64,000 nucleotides of DNA from Xanthostigma xanthostigma (Eukaryota; Arthropoda; Insecta; Raphidioptera; Raphidiidae), in assembly GCA_963575645.1 (NCBI GenBank), contig OY754464.1, forward strand, positions 45,374,192-45,438,191, read 5' to 3'. This document shows positions 1-11,050 of the stretch, piece after piece; the stretch's first letter is position 1, and each line of letters begins with the position of its first letter. The translations under genes were made by a program, and so were the position numbers. The notes beneath the pieces are model-generated. The model saw only the letters and a list, made by a program, of their open reading frames with translations, had not been told where the DNA came from and ran no database searches.

Positions 1-156
1 ACTAACAAAACACATATCAATTTTATTAACACTTCGTTCTAAAAATAGGAGAAATATGCATTTTAAGACATATACATATAAAATCTACATATAAAATCCA
101 ACGTGGCTAATATTAGCATAGTTATGGCATAATAATATGACATTTTTACTTTAAAA
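1..156 (-). other. 3' untranslated part of the LINE at 157-1290
   Basis: AT-rich DNA downstream, on the minus strand, of the LINE reverse-transcriptase stop codon. No poly(A) or microsatellite tail is seen before the window edge, so the 3' end of the element probably lies outside. No other gene is visible. Confidence 0.4.
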
Positions 157-1290
157 TTATATAATAGAGACAACCCATTGCTCTATTTTTTTTCTGAAGG
201 GGTTTAATTTTAGAACTTTATATTCCGGTGGTACTTTATTATAGAGATTGGCAGCCAAATACGAAAAACTCCCTTTATATTTAGTTGTTCTATGTCTCGG
301 GATTTCTAGTTGACATTTAGCACGGAGTTTGACAGAGTACAAATTCTCATTACGCCAAGATATTTTACCAAGCAAATATTCAGGTTGACCGGAGATAATC
401 ACTTTATGTAAGAGACATAAGAAATTGATAACCATACCATGATATATGCTAACCATATTACAAAGATTTCTATAGTTAGTTATGTGATCAAATTTTCTAA
501 TTCCACACGAAAATCGAACACAAGAATTTTGTAAGATTCTCAGCCTGGTTAAATCGGTAACCTTTAATTGTGGCACAAACACAGTATCGCAGTATTGTGC
601 AATAGAAAGAACTAAGGATCTAGATAACGCGAGTTTGATTGTTTGGCTAAGATGTGAACGAAATTGATAAAGATATTTTAATCGTATGTATGCTTTTTGT
701 AATACTTCATTTACGTGCTCAGAAAAGCTTAAATCAGAATCTATATAAACACCAAGGCTTTTAACAGATTCAGAAATAGCAAGTATATCGTTGTCAAACA
801 CAATATTTGAACTGTTTATTAAAAATTTATTACGGGAGATTTTATTACCTACTAATAATACAACAGACTTATTTGGGTTTACCTTGAGTCCATTTCGTTT
901 AACCCAAACCGAAAGCCTCTGGAGGTCTTCGTTCATATATGATGTATACAGCGCTGTATCATCAGGATGAAAGCTCATAACAAGTTGGGTATCATCTGCA
1001 TATGCATGTAGAGAGGTATATCTTAGTGCAGTGGTTATATCGCTAACAAAAATAAGAAAAAAGACCGGTCCAAGGACCGACCCTTGAGGAACACCACATA
1101 GAGTATTTATCTGTTTGGAAATTTTCCGTTCCTCCAATATAACCTGCCTGCCTCTATCCACAAGATAATTAGAGCACCATTTAACTGCATTACAAGAAAA
1201 GCCAATGTACTTAAGTTTAGCTAATAATAACTGATGATGTATCGTATCAAAAGCTTTAGAGAAGTCTATTTGCGCTAGCAGTGATACATG
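157..1290 (-). pseudogene. 5'-truncated non-LTR retrotransposon (LINE) reverse transcriptase
   Basis: A minus-strand open frame encodes the C-terminal half of a LINE reverse transcriptase, the enzyme that copies element RNA at a nicked target. The frame opens upstream of the first Met (1161): from about 1281 it reads IDFSKAFDTIHH (RT motif A), then GVPQGSVLGP (motif B) and AYADDTQ (motif C with the two catalytic Asp), followed by thumb and C-terminal sequence. A TAA lies in frame just upstream near 1293 and no endonuclease or fingers domain precedes, so the copy is 5'-truncated as usual for LINEs. The remaining frame has no stop for about 370 codons, which suggests a fairly recent insertion. 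The clade (Jockey, R1 or CR1-like) is not determined. Confidence 0.85.
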
Positions 1291-1343
1291 TTAACTCAGA
1301 AGGCGTTGCATTTCACAAAATATTAATGTCAAAAGACTGACTA

Positions 1344-1932
1344 AAGGCTAATTTACACTTTGTTAAGTAGCAAGTGCAGGTGACAAGTGATTAGTTAACA
1401 TGATTTTATGGTGTTAAGTGTTAAGTGTGAAGAAAACGTTCACACAATGTTTAGTGCTTTTGCAGGACCCAAGTGTCTGCCGTGCAGAAATCGAACATGA
1501 CTTGTTATTGAAATCCATAAATCTAAGAGATTATGGCAAAAAAAATGGATAAGCAGAAGACTTCAGTATGGAGCTAATGATACACTTTTCCAAGAACTGA
1601 TTAATGAAGATCCAACTGAATTTTGTAACTCAATGCGAATGACAGAAGAAATATTTAATAAGTTATATTGACTATTGTTGGGCCAACTATAAAAAAATGT
1701 CAAATAATTCACAGTGATTCGGGTGACGCTGCAAGTGCGGGAGTGCGCGGGTGTACGGGGAGAGCTACTTAACAGCTACTTAACAGAAAAAATAGAAGAC
1801 CTTCTATTCACTTTACTTCGCACTCGCACTTATCACTTAACAGCGGGGCCGTTTACACTTTGATTTTACTAATCACTTAACACTTGCACTTGTCACTTGC
1901 ACTTGCTACTTAACAAAGTGTAAATTAGCCTT
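1344..1932. mobile_element. TIR DNA transposon with Harbinger-like remnant
   Basis: The ends form a terminal inverted repeat of about 35 bp starting AAGGCTAATTTACAC. Both ends continue into short GTTAAGTG/CAAGTG-type subrepeats, arranged inverted at the two sides. The interior holds a degraded transposase-type N-terminus (see 1519-1695). The target duplication is not clear: TAA on the left, TAC or TTA on the right. It lies next to the truncated 5' end of the LINE. Probably a deletion derivative of a PIF/Harbinger element. Confidence 0.7.
1519..1695 (+). pseudogene. Harbinger-like transposase N-terminal remnant
   Basis: The plus strand reads KSKRLWQKKWISRR, then QYGANDTLFQELINEDPTEF, then MRMTEEIFNKL, a frameshift near 1665, and TIVGPTIKK. 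This layout (basic WxxxW-rich start, short Leu-rich segment, 'M..E.F..LL..VGP.I') is what I know from the N-terminus of PIF/Harbinger-type transposases in insects. No DDE catalytic part follows, so it is a fragment. The family assignment is by recall of the motif layout only. Confidence 0.55.
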
Positions 1933-2549
1933 ACCATTTAAAATGATATCCGTTTGTGAACAAATGCAATCTTTATATTTTAAGACAGAACATACGCAAT
2001 CTTTAAATGTCTCATATATATATGTGCAACAGACGAAGACAGCCGATTCGTGTACGCTATGTATTAGACCAAATAGAATTTATACAGCTTGCTTTCTGAA
2101 TAAAGCTGTATAAACAAAGTGTTTCGGCGAATTCTGTTATAAAAAATCTATATAAAATATTATCTTCTTTCGTTTAAGACAGGTCTCGAAACGATCTGAT
2201 TTAAATTGAGCGAATTATAAGCAAAAAACTTAGTTTTGGGGTTTTTTTCATTATTTGTTTTTCTAGCGGCAATAGAAATACACACTCTGTGAAAATTTCA
2301 ACTCTCTACCTATTACAGTTCTTGAGATACAGCCCGCTGACAGACAGACGGACGGACAGCGGAGGCTTAGTAATAGGATTTCGTTGAGCACCTTTCGGGT
2401 ACGAAACCCTAAAAATTAAGTTCAAAAACTAAAACCCGACTACTGAAAAGTATGAAACAAGAAAATATTCTCATCTGAGGATAACCGTGTTCGTATGCCA
2501 CCTACCTTAACAAAACAATTCATTTTAACAGTAGTAAGAGATCATAATA
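1933..2549. repeat. Dispersed repeat with GACGGACAGCGG block
   Basis: No coding sequence seen. The segment 2280-2415 (GAAAATTTCAACTCTCTACC, then a CAGACAGACGGACGGACAGC run, ending near GGGTACGAAACCC) resembles a very common dispersed repeat that I recall from lepidopteran genomes. The flanks are AT-rich. Confidence 0.45.
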
Positions 2550-3693
2550 GTTAGAGGTCGGTGACAGAAATGGTCAAGGAGCACTTGGTGGCAGAAATTC
2601 TCTCTTTCGTGTAGTCTGAGTCCCCCCTACAAATCCGCTTAGTGGAGTAGGGGTCTAACACGTTGCAGTAGGTACGACGCTGGGGCACTTTTAAAAAAAC
2701 CGGCAAAATTCAAAATTCTTCTACTAAATGGCAGAAAATGACTGAAAGGAATCTGGGGGAACCTCTTAATTGCAGAAAAAATATTTTCTGCCAATTTACT
2801 CCCTGCATAGACTTCAAAATCCTTTCAAATAATCGAAAAAAAAAACATAAAAAAAATTGAATTTGAAGTTGAAACCTGACGGAATGATTAATTGGGTGGC
2901 CCGGACTACGAGAAAAAATGTTCGTGGCTCCAAGTGACCTCACTTCCTTTCGACGATTCTTCAAAATTTGCATAGGCAAAAATTCGCAAAGCCTCGCTCG
3001 GTGGCAGAAATTCTTACCAGGCTTTCTACTCGACAAGTTTAAAAAAAAAATATTATCTGCCAATTTTGTCACTGCTAGATCACAATTTGCCAATTTAATG
3101 TACTTGTCATTAATGCTTTACCTGAATACCATGTTCCGCGAACATTACGCGTATTTGCAAGGTCGATTTTGGCAGAAAACTGTACTTCGGGATTCTCTAC
3201 AAGAAGACGAACTGTTTGAGCTTGGTTTCACTCACCGAGCATTTTTTTAAATTTATCTATTTTGTATTTGTATTCTGACAGTCTTTGCACTCTTCAGGGG
3301 GTAAATTGGCAGAAAATATTTTTCTGCAATTAAGAGGTCCCCCCAGATTTGCCCTAAAAAGGCAAAGGGCAGTATGTGACATTTGTTGACAAAATGAGTT
3401 CATACTGAAGCCAACGACAGCAGTAAGTGCTGCAGCAATAATTTTATTGTCTTTAAAAAATGTTTCCCCCATGTTTTGGTTTCCATAATCTAAAATTCTG
3501 GACGGTCAAGACATTTTTAGTAAATCTTGATTTACTCAAATTCGTAAGTTGGTCACTTACTTACTGCCTTTTGCCTTTTTACGGCAGAGATGCCCTTCAG
3601 TCATTTTCTGTCATTTAGTAGAGGAGGTTTGAATTGTGCCCCAGTGTCATATCACCAAGTGCTCCTTGATCATTTCTGTCACCGTCCTGTAAC
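2550..3693. mobile_element. 1.1-kb foldback element with TGGCAGAAA subrepeats
   Basis: The ends are inverted copies beginning GTTAGAGGTCGGTGAC (left) and ending GTCACCGTCCTGTAAC (right). Inverted similarity continues inward through the blocks 'aagtgctccttga', 'atggcagaaaatgactgaa' and 'ttgcagaaaaaatattttct'. The word TGGCAGAAA or its complement recurs at least seven times on both strands, which is typical of transposase-binding subterminal repeats. Open frames inside run across the inverted arms and show no recognisable domain. A non-autonomous DNA transposon of unknown superfamily. Confidence 0.7.
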
Positions 3694-3735
3694 TATAAGA
3701 TTTAGGGCAAAGTGCGTCACTCTATACATCTAGAG

Positions 3736-4051
3736 CAGGTCTGGGCAAATGGCGGCCCGCGGGCCGGATCCGGCCCGCAGCACAATTTTGTCCGGCCCGC
3801 GAAGGAGTTTATAAATTTTAGAAAAGAAATAGCAAGGGCCAAAACAGACGAAAAAAGGCCCTTTTTGTGTTGTGGAAACACGAAAGGAGCTTTTTTTTTG
3901 GTTTTAAATTCGGAAATTGTATGTGAGGACCTTTTTTTTTCTTTGCTCTACAAATTTTTGGCCCGCGCTCAAATTTTCATCAGTTATATGGCCCGCGGTC
4001 AAATTTTCATCAGTTATGTGGCCCGCCAATCAAAAGATTTGCCCGCCCCTG
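3736..4051. mobile_element. hAT-type MITE with perfect 8-bp target duplication
   Basis: The terminal inverted repeats are CAGGTCTGGGCAAAT and the complement of ATTTGCCCGCCCCTG. They are flanked by identical 8-bp duplications ATCTAGAG at 3728-3735 and 4052-4059. An 8-bp duplication and CAG...CTG ends are diagnostic of the hAT superfamily. The interior contains repeated GGCCCGC blocks and no transposase; the frame running through it looks incidental. Confidence 0.88.
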
Positions 4052-4059
4052 ATCTAGAG

Positions 4060-5073
4060 GGCGCCATATGACCACATATAAAATATATGAGGTGGCATAT
4101 GATCACAGGTATTTTGAAGAAAAATGACTGACATGGTTTTATACAACCTTCTAAATGTAATTATGAATAAATTTTATTTTGCAATAGTATAATAATATAA
4201 CATGTAAACGATACTGAATTGTATCACTGCAAGAAATAAAATGAGTTTGAAAATATTTTATGTGTTATTATATTATATGAATAAATTGAATAAATTCAAT
4301 GTATTTTGTTTAATGGTTGAACTTTCTGTGCGCACTGCGCAATGAAAATGAGTTTTGTTATTCACAAACGTCGAACTAGTTCTACTGTTATAATCTGCTG
4401 TATTATTCAAATCAGAAAAGATGCCTTAACGACGCATGAAACAAAATGAGGAACTTATATTTCCAGATTGATGCTGGGTTGCAAGAAACGTCAAAAATTT
4501 CGATATGACAATTAGATTGCGTTTTTAAGTTACAGTTTCATATCTGCAGTGGCAGTCTAATGGAGTTATGAGCCTCCTTGTCATGTGGAACATTAGATTT
4601 GTACAAAAATAAAAGATAGCTTTTCATGATAAATTTTGACCAAAATGCGTAGAAAAATGTTATTTCAAAGTAGAAATTGTACAAAAAACTATGTTAAATA
4701 ATGCATACACAGTTTCAAAAAAGAAAATATCGTTTCAATCAATCAATTATTTTTCGAGCAGGATCGATTTAAAATTCTACAATGATTCTTTTATGAAGAA
4801 ATTTGTGTTGTCGCAATCTAAATAATCTAAGGTCATTGTCAAATTAGATTTTTTGGTAATGCTTTCTGAACATGAATGTTTTGCATCAGTTCTTTTACCT
4901 TATACTGGTGCCCTCTCCTAAAAATGTCTGCTAGAGTGACTGGGTTAAATATCACGGAAGTAATACATCTCTGTCAGTTATAGATTCTTTTTGATTAGCC
5001 GTTGCATTTTTTGAAGTTACAAATTACTCAAAAGAATTAGTGCATCCACTATCACCAAATTAAAAATCATGAA
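4060..5073. other. AT-rich intergenic sequence
   Basis: No open frame with a recognisable domain, no clear repeat ends and no RNA gene seen. Confidence 0.5.
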
Positions 5074-5739
5074 GTAATTTTGCGGAAAAAATCATTAATT
5101 TTTTTCGAATACAGAATTTTGACGGCAAAAACCTCAGCCTTCTGTCCCTGACATTCAATTGTTTTTGTCATTTCTGCGTGCGTAGCTGTACTACTTTCAA
5201 AAAAATGTCAACGTTAAATGCACTCACGGGCGTGCAAACTTTCATCACAGCGTAAAATATATTTAAGTCTCACCTTTCAATCCAATTACAGTCGAGCTAT
5301 GATTTTTTGACTCGATGCGGCGATTTGGAAAAATACATATCAGGCGCATCGTAGCTGTAGGTACCCCTCGCTTTATTTACTTTTTGTTTTGTTTTAGAAA
5401 CCTCAGATAATTTTCCGAATTTTTAATTCTGCGAAATATTATTTTTCTCTAAGAATAACTTCCAATGCGGTATGTGATTGAAGTGAGTCGCACATGATAA
5501 GCTTTTTTTGCAAATCGCTATATCTGCGATGCAAAAAATTACAGCTCGACTTTCAATAACTGAATTGAAAGTTTAGACTTTAATATTGATGAAAGCAAAA
5601 AAAATGTTTACTCGCCCACGGGTACACTGAAATTTTTTGTCAGGTCTGCTTGGAAAACGTCATCATATAAAATTGAATGTCAGGGACTGAAGGCTGACGT
5701 TTTTCTCGTCAAAAATACGATTTTTTCCCACAAAGTTAC
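5074..5739. mobile_element. Foldback MITE, about 670 bp
   Basis: The ends GTAATTTTGCGG and CCACAAAGTTAC are near-complementary. Inverted similarity then runs inward through 'cagccttctgtccctgac' / 'gtcagggactgaaggctgac' and the 'cagtcgagct' / 'agctcgact' blocks towards a centre near 5400. Non-coding; superfamily unknown. Confidence 0.65.
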
Positions 5740-6397
5740 ATAAGTTCGAAAATAAGGATTTTTGACTCCGTGATAGATACTTGCGTCTTTAATTCTTTTG
5801 ATAAAATTATATAGCTGTCATCGTATTCTACCTTGACATATCTATACAGAAAACTGTTTGTTCCTAGATTGCACGTCGTCAAGACTAATGATGCATAATT
5901 TATTCTGTTTACAAATAAACGCATATAGCTTCTTTAATTTGCATACGATATATTATCCAAGATACGCGTCAGATCCACATCTGATATCAACAATACTGGA
6001 TTATATTCATTCTATTATCCACCTGACGTACATAAAGTATTATGTATGTAAGTTAGAAACATATATACAAGGTATAACAGAAATTTATTGACATGTCCTA
6101 CAGGCACTGGAGTACCACAAGAAATCACAATGGGTTACTTTTTTTTCAGAAGGTAAAACTGTTGAAAATGCATGGAGATTTATTATTTAATAAAAATCAC
6201 TGTGTATGCAGCTCAGCGAGTGTAGTAAACACGTACCTTTTATTTCCATTATCTTCAGATAGAATTTTGATATAATATCAATACACGACTCAAGAATACT
6301 TAGATGATGGTTTTTACTTTTTAAAATAGAACTGTGTTTTAATTGTTTACAAATATTTTAATTGTATGACTTATTCTATGCTGTAAGGCTAGTTGAA
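5740..6397. other. AT-rich sequence, possible 3' part of a LINE
   Basis: Only short frames without recognisable domains. The last 130 bp may be the 3' UTR of a severely truncated plus-strand LINE, because the segment runs directly into a TTCTA tail at 6403-6425. Confidence 0.3.
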
Positions 6398-6402
6398 TAA
6401 AA

Positions 6403-6425
6403 GATATTCTATTCTATTCTATTTT
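6403..6425 (+). repeat. (TTCTA)n LINE-type tail
   Basis: Tandem ATTCT units directly follow AATAAAAGATATTCT. The same kind of tail closes the LINE at 33158 and, inverted, the one at 8168, so it probably marks the 3' end of a truncated LINE of that family. Confidence 0.55.
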
Positions 6426-6537
6426 TACTATCTACTGCCCCACTCCTACAAAATGTCTACTTGAGGGACTCGGTCAAATCACGCAAGTGGTGTGTCGCAG
6501 AAGTAATGCAAAGCTTTACTTTCAGCTATATTTATAT

Positions 6538-7189
6538 TGTTGCGCGCCCCCCGTTGGGACGCCTATGCTTTCCGTCGAATGTTCTCGCAAACAGCAACAA
6601 TGACTGCAGGTAGCATATGTTTTTGTAAAGCAGATATAGAAGCGACCAGAAGATTCTAGAAAACGCTGGATAGCATACCCAGCGCCTATAAAACGGCGAG
6701 CTCGGTGAGTCAAGCAGTCAATCAGTTACTGCGCGTTAACAGCGAGTGGTACGTACAGTAGACTACAAATAACTGTGACATAAATTGTTCAGTCGGTACA
6801 GTAAGACCAAGGTAACTGTATATAAATAAATGTAATGAGCTGTGTAAACACTAGTGCAGCGCGGTTTAATAAACCATTGAGTGCAGTTATATAAATCTGG
6901 TCTTACATAAATAACTTCTTGTAAATAATCGTACGAATATAGTTAATAGACAAGTGTGAATAAGTGTACTAGATAAACTTTGGTGTGTTTGCGTGTTGTA
7001 AATATTTTGTGTACATAATTAGTGACTTTATATTCTTCATTAATTATTCTTTGATTTTAGAAGTCAGAATTTACCGTTTTGCTTCTGTTACGTTATAAAG
7101 AATTACTTTTTAGTTTTTTTATTTGTTCTGTTAAGTTTTACTATTGTAAATAAATATTTTCCACCACGAATTAGAACACTTTTGTTACA
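6538..7189 (+). mobile_element. Solo LTR, Ty3/gypsy-like
   Basis: The segment begins TGTTGCGCGCCCCC and ends TTTTGTTACA (TG...CA). It contains a TATA box (CTATAAAACGG, about 6688) with a downstream initiator-like TCAATCAGTT, and a later AATAAA-rich end. No internal region or second copy adjoins, so this is a solo LTR left by recombination. A related start (TGTTGCGCGCTCCC) recurs at 46443. A target duplication is not certain because both flanks are TA-rich. Confidence 0.6.
6686..6729 (+). promoter_or_regulatory. LTR core promoter (TATA box plus initiator)
   Basis: CTATAAAACGGCG is followed about 30 bp downstream by the arthropod-type initiator context GTCAATCAGTT. The position within the LTR fits the U3/R boundary. 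Confidence 0.5.
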
Positions 7190-8167
7190 TTATCCTCCCT
7201 GATCAATTGTCAAAAGTTTTTGAGATTTGCAAAGGTTTCATAATATTAAAATCTGAAAAAATTAATCATCTCTTGAGAGTATCGGATAGTTAACATTATT
7301 TTCAATATTTTTTGTACGATTTTGTAAAAATATACTCTAAATTAAATTAAAATAAATAGGAATTGATATCAGGTCCAGGTAATACCGGTAGTTGGTGACT
7401 TAAAAAAGTGTGAGTGGCGCGGTACTCACAAAATTTGTGTGCAAACATGTGAGCGCGTATCAGTTCGATTTCACACTTGCAAAGTCACCAGAAAACAACT
7501 GCCGTCGGTTGAAACGCCCCTTCCTCATACGAACAGAGATTTACGCAGGCGTACGGTCTGACGTTCGATATCTCACTCGGCCCAACCGAGAGCTAACATC
7601 AAATTAATTCGACTGTTGGTGGTCTCCCGGTTATAATAGGTACATTGCGAATATTGCTTTAGCTGATAGCAGAATTCTGTGGATTTTATTCTTTACTTTC
7701 GTGCCCACCCTGTATGCAGGAATATCTCCATGAGAACTCGAACAGTATACAAAAGGAAATGATGAAACAGGAATCTTAATAAAGTCTATCATGAATCTAG
7801 ACACACGGCAGTGTGTCAGCCAAGCTCGGCAGCACTATGTGTACATTTTCATTAACAATTTCCAGCTATTTTCGACCCTCCCTATACCTAAAAATCTATT
7901 TGACCTGCAGTATATTTGTAATTTAGTTTATCTATTAAGACCCTCTCCTCACAATTGTCGCGAATATACAATTTTGTAAAAGAAGCTCAAAAGTTCCCGA
8001 AATATTAACGTCTGAATATCGCTACCTTAACACTCACTGACTAACTGATTCATCAAAAAACGAGACCACTTCTGCTTGATTTAGACACGTGAAAATGGAG
8101 TTATCATTGGACATAAATAAAGAAAACAATCAGGATTGTAGAGAATAGTCGAAATTGAAAATAGGTG
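7190..8167. other. Intergenic sequence
   Basis: No gene recognised. Short frames near 7410 and 7791 have no domain similarity that I can see. A CTCACTGACTAACTGATTCA stretch near 8033 resembles parts of dispersed insect repeats. Confidence 0.4.
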
Positions 8168-8725
8168 AATAGAACAGAATAGAATAGAATATTGATTCAA
8201 AGACATACCAGTTATGTATAGGATTCATCAAAAGATTCAAAAGATATAGCATGTTTACAACTCATTTACAACAAAATCATCTACCTTATATAGAGACATT
8301 GTTTAAGAAGGGCAGTCTTCAATTCTCTTTTAAATTTAGAAATTTTTGAAGCTGTTTGGCAATTTATTAAACATTTTTAGGGCGTGATATTCGGCGCTCT
8401 TATTAAATATCAGTGTAGACATTTGAATTATTCCTTGCGTCATGTTCATGAATAAGCTGAAACGTATCATAATTATGAATATGTCGTTTAATAAAACATA
8501 CAGTAGAATAGACATATATAGACGGCACAGTTAAAATATATTTTTTTATAAATGTCTACAATTGGCACGAAAATTAAGATTAAAAATTATGCGGATTGCT
8601 TTTTTTTGAAGTACAAATACCTTTTGCATATCAGCACAACTGTCCCAACGAATAATTCCATATTTAACAAGCTGGTAAAAATAAGGAAGCATAATATGCG
8701 GTGCTAGGTCATAATAACTCGGACC
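8168..8725 (-). pseudogene. LINE 3' fragment (RT C-terminus)
   Basis: On the minus strand, frames read YGIIRWDSC ... VFVLQKKAIRIIFNLNFRA (about 8655-8550). Further on they read NKSAEYHALKMFNKLP and, after a frameshift, KFKRELKTALL. These are the C-terminal hallmarks of a LINE reverse transcriptase ('G.I.WG', 'LQK.A.RII', 'FNKLP'). The element ends at an inverted TTCTA microsatellite (8168-8190), the 3' tail. Frameshifts and a stop make it dead. Confidence 0.72.
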
Positions 8726-9600
8726 AAACAACTTTGCTTTTTACAACTCTGAACAAAACAACTCTGGACAAAACGACTCAGGACCAAAACAACTCAGTAC
8801 CAAAACGACTCCGGGCAAAACATCTCCAGATGAAACAACTCAGAGCACAAACACCTCAATAATAATTTCAACTCATTACACATTATTGCACAATATTACA
8901 TTCAATCGAATTTCAAATTATTTTCATTTAAATTACAATTCGCATACCCGTTTATCGTTCACCCCGGAATTGTTTTTTTAAAAACTCCACATTTGCCCCT
9001 TCCCGCTTCACTGCGAGACAATTCGCATACCCCTTTATCGTTCACCCCGGAATTACAATTCGGATACCCGTTTATCGTTCACCCCGGAATTGTTTTTTTT
9101 AAAACTCCACCTTTGCCCCTTCCCGTTTCACTGCGAGACAATTCGCATACCCCTTTATCGTTCACCCCCGAATTGTTTTTTTAAAAACTCCACATTTGCC
9201 CATTCCCGTTTCACTGCGAGACAATTCGCATACCCCTTTATCGTTCACCCCGGAATTACAATTCGCATACCCGTTTATCGTTCACCCCAGAATTGTTTTT
9301 TTAAAAACTCCACATTTGCCCTTTCCCGTTTCACTGCGAGACAATTCGCATACCCCTTTATCAAAAAAGCGATGGTTTTCAATCTTCATGAAAATGTGAG
9401 TTTTAAGTTGTAGTCTCAAATTCACTCATAAACAAATCATTGTAACCGGGGTTATTTCGTCCGAAGTTGTTTTTGCCTGGAGTTGTTTTGAGCCGAGTTC
9501 TTTTCCCGCCGAGTCGATTTGGACAAAAGTTATTTTAACCTAAGTTATTTTGAGCGAGTTGTTTTGATCGGAGTTATTCTGGACTGAGTTGTCCATGTCG
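8720..9600. mobile_element. Foldback element with minisatellite terminal repeats
   Basis: The left end (8728-8850) is a degenerate tandem array of a 14-bp unit like GGACCAAAACAACTC, about nine copies. The right end (9435-9600) is the same array inverted (GAGTTGTTTTGGTCC type). The middle holds the mosaic tandem repeat at 8938-9362. No coding potential. The architecture parallels the element at 41343-42890, whose ends are arrays of a related 15-bp unit. Confidence 0.7.
8938..9362 (+). repeat. Mosaic tandem repeat (83- and 37-bp units)
   Basis: Long units (A, about 83 bp) start CGCATACCCGTTTATCG and run through CTCCACATTTGCC to CTGCGAGACAATT. Short units (B, 37 bp) share the first 31 bp and then end ACAATT. 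The order reads A B A A B A plus a partial unit. Frames across this block are repeat artefacts. Confidence 0.85.
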
Positions 9601-10230
9601 GGCACCATAATATGCAGATAAAAAAACTGAAATATTATATAACTATAATATTTAACTAGATTGTAACTTTACAAAAAAATTTACCTCTCATCAAAAATAT
9701 ATCTAAATGTGAAAAAGAGTCCAAAAAGTCGGAAAAAAATTGACATCTATGTAGGTGTCAAGTTTTCACTTGGCAAATTTTCACACGAGTCGATTATTTA
9801 TAATGTAAAACGCCCACTTAGATCTTAATTCTTTTTTCGGTGAATCCAAAAAATCCACTTGCCATATTTTGTATTAAGCTTGGCCCGTTTTTCGCATTTA
9901 TGTTTTTGATGGGATACAATATAAACGAGCAGTCGAGCAATGTAACGTGAGAAGAATCGGATGGAAATAACTGAAAACGCTCTTGAGAGCTGACAACACG
10001 ACACCCTCGACAACAGGTCCGGACTCACTTTCAAAAGTCGGCCCGTACTCTTAAGATCACCAACAGCTGGGACTCTTCAGGTTTGACAATACTTAAAAAT
10101 CCAATTTACACTTTCACCAGCTTTAGAATTCGGACCTGGCGGTTTGTAATAGAGGAGACTAATTAGAAACGCCATTAATCCGACTACCGAACGATTAATA
10201 TATAATTATTCGTCCGGCTATGATTATTTT
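9601..10230. other. Intergenic sequence
   Basis: No gene, RNA or clear repeat end recognised. Confidence 0.4.
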
Positions 10231-10732
10231 TAACTTCCCGCTATCAATAAAAAATCGGGAAGTTATTGTTTTCACCCCGATTTTTGAAAATCGAGTTTTC
10301 GTCAGATCTTGACATTTTGAGTTCTTAGGAAGCTATTCTGTCTATTTTGGCGATGATGTTCGTAGGGTTGTATGTATGTGTATGTGTGTGTGTGTGTGTA
10401 TGTAAACCTCTTATTACTTTTGAACGGAGTGTCCGATTGAAACGCGGTTTGCGGCATCTGACGTGACATGCTGAACTTAGATTTCCTGAAAATTTGGAAT
10501 GATTCGGTCCTATAGATTTTGACAAATCTCAAAAATATAAGTTTCAAAAATTTTTAGAAATTTGTTTTTTTTTTATATTTTCTAAACTACTAAACCGATT
10601 AATTCCCAAATCTAAGCAGCTCTTCTCCTCAAAAAACTGCATCGATTGTCGCAAACCGCATCAAAATCGGTTCATTTTTTTCAAGAGATATCGTGTACAA
10701 AAATTTCGTAAAAAAGTGTTTTTTTTTTAAAC
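10231..10732. repeat. TAACTTCCCGCTA element, truncated copy
   Basis: The start TAACTTCCCGCTA and the following about 500 bp match the complete copy at 28126-29056, including the internal GT microsatellite (10384-10399) and the block around GAAACGCGGTTTGCGGC. The right end is missing: the copy stops where the Helitron-like repeat begins. Confidence 0.75.
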
Positions 10733-11006
10733 TATACTAATATATAAAGCAGAAGAGTTTGTTATTTTTTTGGTTGAACGCACTAATCTCAAGAACTACT
10801 GGTTCGAATTGAAATTTTTTTTTTTTGTTGGATAGCTCATTTATCGAGGAAGGCTATAGGCTATGCAATATCACGCTACGACCAATAAGAGCGGAGCATC
10901 AATGAAAAATGTTGCAAAATGTATTTCAAAATTTGTCCCTCATATGCTTCTATTCAGATGAAATGCCTTAACTAAATATTTAAATATTAGCGTCGTACAT
11001 TCACAG
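10733..11006 (+). mobile_element. Helitron-like repeat, 5' part
   Basis: Begins TATACTAATATATAAAGCAG and includes GAACTACTGGTTCGAATTG and TTTATCGAGGAAGGCTATAG. The same sequence recurs at 17720-18696, where a LINE interrupts it, so this copy supplies the empty site (GGCTATAGGCTATGCAATATC). The 3' hairpin and CTAG end are not seen here; the copy runs into a tRNA-like sequence. Confidence 0.6.
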
Positions 11007-11050
11007 GCCCGGCTAGCTCAGTCGGTAGAGCATGCGACTCTTAATCTCAG
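11007..11050 (+). tRNA. Truncated tRNA-Lys(CTT) fragment
   Basis: The sequence from GCCCGGCTAGCTCAGTCGGT through the anticodon loop CTCTTAA to TCTCAG matches the 5' two-thirds of an insect tRNA-Lys(CTT): acceptor 5' strand, D arm, anticodon CTT, 3' anticodon stem. One mismatch (C for A) disrupts the anticodon stem. The variable loop, T arm and 3' acceptor strand are missing, and AT-rich sequence follows. It is either a tRNA-derived SINE head or a truncated pseudogene, not a functional tRNA. Confidence 0.7.

Noticed and set aside
2710-3250. Overlapping frames in the 2.5-3.7 kb foldback
   Set aside because: They arise from inverted TGGCAGAAA-rich arms; similar peptides appear on both strands.
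8938-9362. Regularly spaced repeats resembling a CRISPR array
   Set aside because: The 'spacers' are themselves repeated and the host is eukaryotic; it is a mosaic tandem repeat inside a foldback element.
9090-9413. 107-codon frame with repeated peptides
   Set aside because: Translation of the tandem repeat; all three frames are similarly open.
10384-10399. GT repeat as a stand-alone microsatellite locus
   Set aside because: The same GT tract recurs at the matching place in the 28126-29056 copy, so it is an internal part of that element.
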